The position numbers and the translations under genes are program-made. A stretch of DNA of 64,000 nucleotides from the NCBI GenBank assembly GCA_009760855.2, contig WPIO01000074.1:402501-466500 (forward strand), in the 5' to 3' direction. Under the pieces are notes generated by a model. It saw only the letters and a program-made list of their open reading frames with translations. It searched no databases and was not told where the DNA came from. Positions 57,205 to 64,000 of this stretch are shown here, piece after piece; position 1 is the stretch's first letter, and each line of letters starts with the position of its first letter. Source of the DNA: Cristatella mucedo (lineage: Eukaryota > Bryozoa > Phylactolaemata > Cristatellidae).

Positions 57205-58071
57205 CACTTGATAAAGCGCCCTCAGAGAGCTTAATCTCTCTCTAGGCGCTTTATATTTGAGGAAAAAAGAGGAGAGGGGAGGGGAGGAGAGGAGAAAGAG
57301 ATCAGCTAGAAAAGGGGATGAATATCATACGGCAGGTGGCATCTGATGCTATATACGGCTCACTAGTTAGAGTTAGCCTTATCATCGAAGCTCATTGGTC
57401 TGCATTGCCAAATCCAATTCCACGAGCTAGGCCACTTTGTGCCAACTGAACTGGCATCACATATTTCTGCACACACGCGCGACTGGACGGCGCGCTTTTT
57501 TCATATGGAAAGCCAATTGCCCAGACTGTTCATTGCATCGTGTAACGACACGAACCTAAGCAAGGTAATCGTTTGCCTTGGCATGCTTTATACCGTTCGT
57601 GCCACTGAACCCCGTGGGCAGTGGTGATCTTCTTGCAGCAAGTTGTAAAGTGCCTGAATAGATAGGTCAAGACGACCCAATTATTGTCCATATAATTAAT
57701 TGCTTAGGTGGGCTTGCTTCCTGTACAAGCAGCATCAGCAGCAGCTGCAAAGGCAGAACCAGCAGCAGCAGAACCAGAGGCATCAGCGAAAGAAGCGGAA
57801 GAGGAAGCCGGAAGCAACCTTGCACCTTGAGCAGCTCGATGAGGAGAACGAGGCTAGCCGAGCTGAACGGAATTCGCCGGCCGTCGACCTGGCATAGGTG
57901 GACGAGCGGTGAGTACATGCCGTACATGATGGTTCTGGCGACAAAAAAGCCGAACAGGCGCCGGTCACCGGTCACGTGCAGCCAGCTGCACCGAGGGCGG
58001 CAGGCAGCAGCTAGTATAGGGAGCAAGGTCAAGGACATGTCACGAAGACGCACAACGGACCGGCGAAACAT
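43502..58071 (-). CDS. SLC35A4: SLC35A4-like nucleotide-sugar transporter (8 coding exons, about 406 aa)
   Basis: Coding exons, 5' to 3': 58071-57826, 55807-55631, 54052-53994, 53738-53676, 52579-52417, 52167-52044, 50209-50148 and 43828-43502. Every donor is GT, every acceptor AG, and phases agree at all seven joins (0, 0, 2, 2, 0, 1, 0). Family landmarks in order are [32 protein letters not shown] with [75 protein letters not shown]; and [19 protein letters not shown]. These follow human SLC35A4 throughout. The family is multi-pass (about 10 TM) Golgi transporters for nucleotide sugars; the substrate here is unknown. The C-terminus extends about 40 residues past the last TM. The start is ATG 58071 (or 58036). 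A spliced upstream start is possible and described separately. Human SLC35A4 has, as I recall, an essentially intronless coding region, so this split structure is notable. The last intron (6.3 kb) is packed with repeats. Confidence 0.93.
44085..44275 (+). repeat. Degenerate TTTAGG-like block inside SLC35A4 intron
   Basis: GTGTTTAGTATTTACGATTT, GGGATTTAGGGTTTGTG and TTGAGGGCTTAGAGAG resemble the 4.4-kb telomere-like block but are much more degraded. Confidence 0.5.
44295..44436 (+). mobile_element. SINE S1 copy in SLC35A4 intron
   Basis: Shows TTTGGCCCAGTGCTTGCCCG, GTGAATGTATTTGACGGTCG (the insert shared with the 9.4-kb copy), GGGCTCGAGTCCCGTGGCCT and the tail GAATAAGTTCCCTTGCGGTG. Confidence 0.8.
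44960..45620. repeat. 18-bp minisatellite and related GC-rich repeats
   Basis: 45085-45290 is built from an 18-bp unit, CTCTCCGGCCTGCACAGA, repeated about eleven times with AACAG, GAGCAG and TGTGCAG variants. 45410-45600 repeats a looser GTTGCCTCN-type 15-18-mer. Since 18 is a multiple of 3, long frames exist on both strands: + 44823-45455 with LSGLHR repeats, and - 45620-44955 with acidic AGESVQ repeats. Either could in principle be coding, but neither has other support. It sits in an SLC35A4 intron. Confidence 0.85.
45895..46842 (-). mobile_element. LINE-A, 3' half, minus strand
   Basis: Readable from 46842: [60 protein letters not shown], then (frameshift) [20 protein letters not shown] and [20 protein letters not shown]. 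The 3' UTR and tail run to about 45895. A frameshift near 46440 separates the two readable halves. It meets the next LINE head to head at 46.84 kb. Confidence 0.92.
46845..48890 (+). mobile_element. LINE-A: endonuclease end, RT, 3' UTR, interrupted by a SINE
   Basis: Begins inside the endonuclease (AKFCLSDH region). A long frame at 47189-48118 contains [44 protein letters not shown] (usual GVPQGS), FYVDDTQLY (usual YADD) and [14 protein letters not shown]. At 48070 an S2 SINE is inserted after the codons for [15 protein letters not shown] sequence resumes at about 48245 ([14 protein letters not shown] region) and continues to the tail at 48870. The PRGS and YVDD changes, upstream stops and SINE insertion make it inactive. 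Confidence 0.93.
48070..48240 (+). mobile_element. SINE S2 nested in LINE-A
   Basis: Starts at ATACGGCGGTTGCTTTTCAC, so the A-box half is truncated, and ends CAAAAAGAGGCTGTTAAATT followed by TAGTATGTTATTTATTTAA. LINE RT sequence lies on both sides in the same orientation, showing that S2 was active after this LINE copy had landed. Confidence 0.9.
48955..49240 (+). mobile_element. LINE-A 3' end
   Basis: CTATTTAGGACAGCATTTAG through GCATGCTGCCACTAACCGCA and GCAGCAAATGTAAAGCGCCT to GAGATTAAGTTCTCTGAGGG and (ATT)n. A near-consensus terminus, useful as reference for the tail shared with SINE S1. Confidence 0.93.
49255..49865 (+). mobile_element. LINE-B RT C-terminus and 3' end, longest copy
   Basis: The + frame 49420-49815 (131 codons) reads [54 protein letters not shown] and [12 protein letters not shown]. 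This is the usual end of a CR1/L2/Rex1-like ORF2. The 3' UTR follows with CACATAGTCTGTATGACTTT and ends GATACATTACATTACATATA. Its wording and terminus differ from LINE-A, so it is a second family. Confidence 0.88.
50470..50960 (+). mobile_element. Decayed LINE 3' end
   Basis: CTGCGCTGGCTTTCCATCAA corresponds to the L(H/R)WLxxKQ block. ATGCACCTAAGGCCCAGAAC resembles the APKAWNSL block. The 3' end is AGATTTATTACCCCCTTAAG with (ATT)n at 50933-50955. No open frame survives. Confidence 0.5.
51528..51622 (+). repeat. 20-bp tandem repeat, about 5 copies
   Basis: Units of AACAAGATGGAGAGGGATCT with AACAAGATGGATAGAGATCA variants. Lies in the SLC35A4 intron between the 6th and 7th coding exons. Confidence 0.9.
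53040..53500 (+). repeat. (GATG)n / (GATCGATG)n tetranucleotide array
   Basis: About 460 bp of GGATGGAT, GATCGATGG and GATTGATTGATG variants. GATCGATC steps create many self-complementary sites. Overlapping frames up to 184 codons (His/Pro/Ser/Ile-rich on the minus strand) are repeat artefacts. It lies in the SLC35A4 intron between the 4th and 5th coding exons. Confidence 0.95.
54408..54470 (+). repeat. (CA)n microsatellite
   Basis: About 30 uninterrupted CA dinucleotides. Confidence 0.97.
54835..54950 (+). mobile_element. LINE-A terminal fragment with (ATT)n
   Basis: TACAAGTAAAGTGCCTATAA, AGAGATCAAGTTCTCTTTAG and the (ATT)n run at 54905-54940. The TCTCTTTAGAGCTATACAAA end is closer to SINE S1 than to LINE-A, so it may instead be an S1 relic. 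Confidence 0.7.
55405..55548 (+). repeat. Direct duplication of about 70 bp
   Basis: A segment containing CGACGACAAACAGAGATAGC, CCACCAACCAGATCAA and TGCTATTGCAAAGTACATA occurs twice in tandem with only a few differences. It lies just after the second SLC35A4 coding exon, in the intron on the minus strand. Confidence 0.92.
56496..57262 (-). mobile_element. Decayed SINE S2, LINE-A RT and LINE-A tail (minus strand)
   Basis: 56496-56600 is antisense S2 (TATAGCGACAGAAGAACTTT, then ATTCGAACCCACGACCT). 56640-57110 is antisense LINE-A RT, with ACATGCAGCAAGTGAG and CGAGGTACCCCATTAGTTAA (the GVPQGS region). 57178-57260 is a separate antisense LINE-A terminus (AATAATGCACTTGATAAAGC). A GA-rich stretch separates the last two. 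Confidence 0.75.
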
Positions 58072-58139
58072 TGCCAGTACGGCGAAAGACTACGAATTCG
58101 AGACAACAATCCATTAACAGCAACCATTGCAATAAGCCC

Positions 58140-58318
58140 ACACTTGCATGCTGACCTTGTGCATGGCACCCCAAACAATGCTATTCCTGTTATTTATCGG
58201 GCATGCTACCACTAACCATCCAATCGTGCTTCCCTTGCTGCAAATGTAAAGTGCCTAGAAAGAGATTGAGTTAGCTGAGGGAGCTATAACCAATGTATTA
58301 TTAGTATTATTATTAAGC
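58140..58318 (+). mobile_element. LINE-A 3' UTR and tail
   Basis: CTTGCATGCTGACCTTGTGC, GGGCATGCTACCACTAACCA, GCAAATGTAAAGTGCCTAGA, the hairpin (partly mutated, TTAGCTGAGG) and ATTATTAGTATTATTATT. It lies just upstream of the SLC35A4 start. Confidence 0.88.
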
Positions 58319-59442
58319 CACGGGGGGGGTGGTGGTGGTGGTGCTTACGAGGCCAAAACATACCAAAAACTACTATTTTTCACCTTTTTATGCAGCTCCA
58401 TTTTCAACCATTCTTGGTCATTTCAACTAGTGGCAACATCAGCACAGCCAAAACAAAGACTCCACCAGAACTCACAGCAAGCGTTTGCTTCCGGTTTCTA
58501 AGCATGCAAGAATGCCCGCCCAGCTGCTCACTTTGGTTGGACAACTTTTGGTAGCATGGCAGAGGGCAAATTAAAAACGGGCACGCTTGTGACGAAGCTA
58601 TATCTGCATAAGAACGTCGCTTAGTGAAGATCAAGAAAGGAAACTGCAAACTGGTGGCAAAAGTAGAGCAGATTCAGCAGCCGATTTAAAAGCTCCATTT
58701 ACGTAGCAGCAGCAGAGGAGGAGTCTCGGCTGCTTTCACAGTGCTCGCAGCCCGGGTCTTAGCTAAGACCACTCGCACACAGTATTACTGGCTAAGACCC
58801 ACAAATGCGATACGGCCAAGTCACTTTGGCAAGTTGCTGGGCGAGAGGCTTGGCAAACTGCATATGATTTGCTCACACGGCAAAGCACCGGCTGTTACTT
58901 GAAGCCCGATAGGTTAGAGGCCAGCTTGGCTGAGCAGCATACCCCCCACCCACCCCTGACGACTACTACATGACCCCTGACCTATGACCCCTGCCGACTG
59001 CTACACGATGAGTTTGCGCACATGCTGCTCATCGTGCTCATCATGCTGCATCATTGCTCATGCCATTTGACAGCATTTGAAGATGAAGATAAAAAAAAAT
59101 TAAACGCGAACGACTTAAACATGGACTAGCAACAAAGATTCCTTTAAGGAGCATACAGGTTTGGCCAATAAGAACCAGAAGTAGGCTCGGCCCAGAATAG
59201 AATCGTGCATTCTCACGGAAGCAAATGGCAACCGGAAGCCTAGCTTCGCACGCATTGCTCGTTGAGAGGTTACTTCCTAAGCATAAGTATCAGCCTTGCA
59301 ACACAGCCCCCAAAAATTAATCGATTTTTGACCGATGAAAACCGAGGCTCCTAGCGCATCGGCACTCGGCACGGCCGAGGATCTAGGTCGAGGATGCAGG
59401 TGTCATGGCAGCATGATGGGGAAGCAGGTCGTGAGGACATAC

Positions 59443-59549
59443 CCAATCACCAGCAGGAGCCTCCAAACGAATCTGTGCTTCGTTATGAGCACCATCTCAG
59501 TTCTGGCAGTATTGCGAGCTGCCCTGCTAGAAATCGACGTCGATAACCA
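59443..59549 (-). other. Candidate 5' exon of SLC35A4
   Basis: The minus strand shows a good acceptor (TTTGCTGTTCTTTGCAG at 59550), an open 107-nt stretch and a donor GG|GTATGT at 59442. It contains ATG at 59495 and reads MVLITKHRFVWRLLLVI. It ends in phase 2. A polypyrimidine-flanked acceptor at 57986 (CTCGGTGCAG) would continue in phase 2 into [11 protein letters not shown] of the SLC35A4 first called exon. The phase match is suggestive, but the existing ATG at 58071 needs no upstream exon. Confidence 0.35.
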
Positions 59550-60017
59550 CTGCAAAGAACAGCAAATCACATTGAAAATATTTTTTTAAACAGCACCACC
59601 TAGCAAGTCCACAGGGATGCAATAGCACACGGTTGCTCAAAGTCAGATCATTGAGTATTGAGAGAAAAAATTGTAGTAATGAAGGGGGAACTTACACAGT
59701 GCCGAAAAATTGTGCCCGTCTCTCGGAACTGCAGGTATAGCAAGAACCTGTAGCACAGGATGTCCTGGGGGGGGACCCAAACACATCACAACCTTCCTGG
59801 GTGATAGTGTAATCAAGCGGTGGAATCAGCTGACACACTTCTTGCACTAAAATAGGTTATGAGACCGCACTACTTATAAGGAGTTTACGCATACATCCAA
59901 AACAATTAGATCTGCTTTTACAAACCCAATTTAAGAAATGCTAACGTCAGCTGCTTGCAAATGGCTTCTCCAATGATCACTTGAACTCATGAATTGAAAC
60001 CAAGTAGAGGTCTGTTG

Positions 60018-60130
60018 ATTCAACAACCTTATTTATACTGCAACAGAAAAACCTTTGCAACTACTATTACCTCACTTGCATCGGGCAATAAAGGATTGCC
60101 CAAAGCAGGACCCGGGGCCAAGACCTGGGT
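60018..60130 (-). mobile_element. SINE S2, diverged, minus strand
   Basis: TTATTTATACTGCAACAGAA, TTGCATCGGGCAATAAAGGA and TTGCCCAAAGCAGGAC. The B-box end is lost at the join with the next LINE. Confidence 0.65.
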
Positions 60131-60134
60131 CACT

Positions 60135-61810
60135 GTAATAATAATAATAATAATAATGCACTTGATAAAGTGCTCTCAAAGAACTTAATCTCTTTCTAGG
60201 CGCTTTGCACTTGCTGCAAAGGGGAAATGCAATTAAATGGTGAGTAATATCATGCTTGAAAAACAAACAAAATGAATAATATGGTTAGGGGTGACATGCA
60301 CAGGGTCAGCATGCAAATGTGGTTAGTGGCAGTATGCACAGTGTCAGCCCTTATAAGCACATCAAGGACGAATCACAGGGACCCACTAAATGCTGCCCTA
60401 AATAGGTGTGTTTTTAAGTTCCTTTTAAATGTGGTCAGGTCAGGGTATGTTCTGACGCAGGTCGGGAGGGAGTTCCAGGCTTTGGGAGCATGCGAACTCA
60501 ATGCACGGTCTCCAAAGGATTTGAGGTTTGTACGAGGTATTTGTAGACTGTTGGATTCCGAAAAGCAGGTGCTACGATGCTTGGCTTTGTCGGGGTAGTA
60601 GATTTGAGAGATAGGCTGGAGCCATAGAATGAAGGGACCTAAAAGTTAGCGACAAAACCTTGAAGTAAATCCATTCCTTGACTGGTAGCCAGTGCAGGTC
60701 GGCGAGAAGTGGAGTAATGTGGCAACTGTGACGCTCACGACAGACAAGCCTAGCTACAGAGTTTTGCACCAGCTGCAATCGCCTGATCGCACATGCTGGT
60801 AGGCCAATAAGCAGTGAGTTGCAGAAGTCAAGACGCGATGTCACGAATGCATGGACCAACTTGGACGTGGTATCCTTATCTAAACAAGCCCGAATTTTAG
60901 CAATGTTGTGAAGCTGAAAATAGGTAGATTTGACTGTGGAGCTGATATGGTCGTCTAACGAGAGGTCGCTTTGGAATATGACACCTAGGTTTCGAGCTGA
61001 TTCGACAGGAGATATGCTGGCAGAGCCAATTTTGATCGTCAGCCTTTCCAATCTCTGAATCACACTGGGTTGGCCCATAACTAGTAAGTTAATTTTATCA
61101 TCGTTTAGTTTTAGAAAATGTGCTGCCATCCATGTGCGGATGTCATCGATACATGCAGCAAGTGAGTTGAGAGAATTCGGGGTGTTCGAAGGCTGGGAGG
61201 GATCAAAGCAAAGGTACAACTGAGTGTCATTCGCATAGAAGTGAAAGCCTAGATTGTGCTTGGCAATCACATCAGCAAGAAGGAGAGTATAAACCGTGAA
61301 AAGAACCGGACCCAGCACGGAGCCCTGAGGTACTCCATATTTCAGAGGTACTTCAGATGATCTTTTCCATTCACGTCAATACTGTGGAGTCTCCCACTGA
61401 GATAGGACCTGAACCACTGCAGAGCAGTGCCAGTGATGCCCAGGCGAAATGAGAGGCGCTGTAGAAGAACTTTGTGATCGATGGTATCAAAAGCTGCCGA
61501 AAGATCGAGCAAAACAAGCAGAGACACTCTACCCATGTCTGCATTCCTAAGTAGGTCGTTGTATACCCCAAGCAATGCTGACTCTGTGGAGTGATTAGCT
61601 CTAAAGCCAGACTGGAACTTACTAGCAAGGTGTGAGGTTTCGATATATGAGTTCAGCTGGTCTGCCACGACACTGCAGTGTGAGGACAGCGCGTCACTTG
61701 GCAGGCTACGAAGAATGGGCCATGCCATTGTAGTGCTAGCTAAGCAGAACCTTAGTAGCACGTCTAACTTCACAGCCACATCCCGAGATGGGTCTAATCG
61801 ACTCAACACA
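60135..61810 (-). mobile_element. LINE-A, longest 5'-truncated copy (minus strand)
   Basis: From 61809: [40 protein letters not shown] and RSYLSGRLHSIDVNG. A frameshift follows near 61340. Then from 61318: [76 protein letters not shown] and [18 protein letters not shown]. The 3' UTR, terminal hairpin and (AAT)n finish at about 60136. The second catalytic-box residue is changed (YAND for YADD), and with the frameshift the copy is inactive. The endonuclease is missing. Confidence 0.95.
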
Positions 61811-61829
61811 AGACCTCAGAGGCAAATAG

Positions 61830-62800
61830 AAGGATTGCTGAAAGATCTAGAATAATCAGTGGTGTCACCCTAGCCGCTAGGTAACCTAGGGCCTCCCATT
61901 GCCAGTCATTCAGTGCTCATACGCCAACAAGCAGACATACCAATGAATATGAACAGTGCCTAGAAGTATATGTAGTTCTCTTTCCTATACAATGAGTTAT
62001 TATTATTATGCTTCTATTTTTGTGTCTACGTTGGGAACACGCACATATGCTGTACGGCATATGCATTATAACCACTATCTGGTCAGAGCCGCAAAGCTTT
62101 TAATCCTGAAGTCCTTCAGCAGACAGGCTCAACATAAGTATATACAGGCTAAACACGTACAGGGCATGTACAGGTATACACATGGGCATAGGCAGATATA
62201 CTGTATACACCACTTGCCCAAAAAATCCATGCGTGCAGGAGATTGAGATTTCACATGACATATTTCAGTGTTTCAGGCCAACACAATTTCAACAGAACAT
62301 AGGATTTCCATGAGCATGCAATATTAGTAACAATTCGTGCCTGCTACCATCTTGCTTTTCGCAGCAGGTAAAAAAACATGGGCAACGATGCTGTGTTTGC
62401 AACATCTGGAGAAATTTCTGGCAGCCAAAATAGTCACCATTCTCGATGGATATTATTTGATTCTAATGTTGGAGCACTGCAAAGTCAGATTTACTAGATG
62501 CATTGTTCTGGATTTCTAAAAATGTATCTCAACAACCATGACAGACAGATTTTTTGCAGCAATAATCAAGAGTTTTAAGCGCGCGCTATTTTGAACATGA
62601 GCAACCACGTGCTCGGCATGAAAAGATGAAAGAAATCGATGATGCAAAGAAACGACAAGCATTTCTTGATAGACGATGAATTAAAGAATTCTTTGAGATT
62701 ATTTTTTAATTCAACTCTCTCCCTTATCCAAATGTGTGCACTCAATTAAATGACATGCTCATAACTTTAATGAAACTTGTTAATGCATGGTTTTGGCATC
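61830..62800. other. No recognisable gene
   Basis: Ordinary AT-moderate sequence with ORFs under 100 codons. A TATACAGG/GTACAGG-rich patch lies at 62140-62200. I assign nothing here. Confidence 0.4.
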
Positions 62801-62804
62801 TTAG

Positions 62805-62920
62805 GTGTTTGCCAAAACTTCTAGAGCAGTTTCCAACGGCCCTACAGCTCTCTTTTTATCAGGAAACATTGTTGGCTTGGCTCTTGCTCTAACTTTGCTG
62901 CCAATATTTCGTTCCCAGTC
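62805..62920 (+). other. Possible exon of a multi-pass membrane protein (uncertain)
   Basis: TTTTGGCATCTTAG at 62804 looks like an acceptor. The + frame after it reads VFAKTSRAVSNGPTALFLSG, then NIVGLALALTLLPIF. The pattern (hydrophobic start, polar helix, FLSGNIVGLALAL) loosely resembles the SLC29 nucleoside transporter segment where ALMSGQGLAG occurs. There is no convincing donor, and a LINE-B copy follows at about 62975. It may be a decayed exon fragment. Confidence 0.2.
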
Positions 62921-62974
62921 TCGAATCGAGTCAGGCCGAAGCCAACACATCCACATGCACCGGGATGTCTCAAA

Positions 62975-63295
62975 CCTAGACCGTTCTGTGGAACTTGCTT
63001 CCACAATTCTTACGCGACGACAACTACTCTCCAACTGCCGACTATGGCACATCTTTTTCAGCGGTCCTGAACTGCTACTTCTATGCTACTCACTACCTCA
63101 ACTGCTCTCCTGACTCTGCTATGCTTCCCACTTTCTCTTTGTTGCGTGAGACGAAGTCTGTTGGCTACCGAATGCGTACCGAACGCCGCCCAGGCTGCGA
63201 GTGCACTATGCAAAGATCTCCTGCGTAACACCTACATGGTCTTTATGACTTTGTGCAGTTGCAGTCGGAGATGCATTACATTACATTCTTGAACA
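62975..63295 (+). mobile_element. LINE-B 3' end
   Basis: TCTGTGGAACTTGCTTCCAC (LWNLLPQF block), then [40 protein letters not shown] as peptide, and the terminus GGAGATGCATTACATTACATT. About 90 percent like the 49.6-kb copy by eye. Confidence 0.9.
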
Positions 63296-63717
63296 AGTCA
63301 CATTCTTGACCATTCTTGAACAAGTGCCTGGCACAGTCATCCATATGCAAATTTCTAGTGCATGATACCTGGCAGGGCCAAAAACTTCGTAGTTCGGTGT
63401 AGCTCTGATTGTGCTACCGAAAACTATCCTTCGAAAACCGCAACTGTTTCCCAACTCACCTGAAACTGCCAAACAAATTAACTTTGCACGTTGTTCACAT
63501 CTAGTAGGCTAACAAGGTGACAGTGTGCATACTCTGCTAGACCTTGACCTAGACCTTGCCACAGCAGGTGGCATCAAAAGTACCAGATATAGGGAAACAA
63601 TCTTATTGCTAAGACATCCAAACAAAGTTGGTTTATCTCACTAAAAATGGCTGAAGCGTGCTAAAGCACTTTGGGGTGTGACCTGCAGCATAAATAAAAA
63701 GCAAGCTTAGATGACTT

Positions 63718-64000
63718 ATAATAATAATAATGTTAGGATATCTATATAGCACCATCAGAGAACTAAATCTCTTTCAAGGCACTTTGCATAGGCAGCAAAA
63801 AAAGCATGTCAGCAGGTTAGTGATAGCATGCACAATGTCAGCACGAATAAGCAAACAAGGAGAAATTCGCACAGACTCAACAAATGCTGTGACGAATGCG
63901 GTGGGTGCATTGCAAGCTTCTTTTTTAATGTCATCAAGTCAGGAGATGTCGTGACGTCAGTCGGAAGAGAGTTCCAGGCTCTGGGAGCACACGAACTGAA
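63718..64000 (-). mobile_element. LINE-A 3' end, minus strand, cut by the window edge
   Basis: Tail AATAATAATAATGTTAGGAT, then CATCAGAGAACTAAATCTCT, 3' UTR, and the antisense RT end (TTTTTTAATGTCATCAAGTC, GTTCCAGGCTCTGGGAGCAC). It continues beyond the right end. Confidence 0.85.

Overview
This is eukaryotic nuclear DNA, almost certainly from an invertebrate animal. The evidence is spliced genes with GT-AG introns, a HES-type bHLH repressor ending in WRPW, a bZIP factor, a SLC35A4-like Golgi transporter, two families of CR1/L2-like LINEs, tRNA-derived SINEs and many satellites. I cannot name the species or phylum from the sequence alone.

Three genes can be assembled by joining exons whose splice phases agree. 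(1) A HES gene on + at 462-2067 (3 exons, 344 aa). It has a very long Ala/Gln-rich insertion in the HLH loop and no Orange domain that I can see. (2) A bZIP gene on - at 34636-32257 (2 exons, 428 aa). Its first coding exon supplies only 7 nt, and the protein has long Ala and Gln tracts. (3) A SLC35A4-like nucleotide-sugar transporter on - at 58071-43502 (8 coding exons, about 406 aa). Its introns are full of LINEs, SINEs and minisatellites. Nothing shows that the three genes are functionally linked.

Layout. 0-3.5 kb: HES gene in a CpG-rich island, with a perfect 18-bp inverted repeat downstream. 3.5-15 kb: AT-rich tracts, a degenerate TTTAGGG-like block, SINEs, an approximately 780-bp CT tract, and a 43-bp minisatellite that grew out of a LINE reverse-transcriptase segment. 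15.06-17.8 kb: a diverged satellite of about 65 bp, roughly 42 copies. 18-31 kb: LINE and SINE debris, a large inverted duplication (18.5-20.1 kb) and a LINE endonuclease fragment. 32.2-36.1 kb: the bZIP gene and a GC-rich upstream area. 36-42.6 kb: a dense LINE graveyard with a Ty3-type integrase tail. 43.5-58.1 kb: SLC35A4. 58-64 kb: a possible upstream exon, the longest LINE copy, and an uncertain membrane-protein-like exon.

One retrotransposon family dominates. LINE-A is a CR1/L2-like element with APE-type endonuclease, RT, a 3' UTR, a short terminal hairpin and an (ATT)n tail. It is present in more than 20 pieces. All the RT copies I could read carry stops, frameshifts or changed motif residues. 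A tRNA-derived SINE (S1) carries nearly the same 3' end as LINE-A, which suggests LINE-A machinery mobilised it. A second SINE (S2) and a second LINE (LINE-B, ending in TTACATTACATT) are also repeated. I found no unknown multi-gene system. The most unusual items are the HES protein architecture, the LINE-derived minisatellite, the 65-bp satellite and the SINE/LINE tail partnership.
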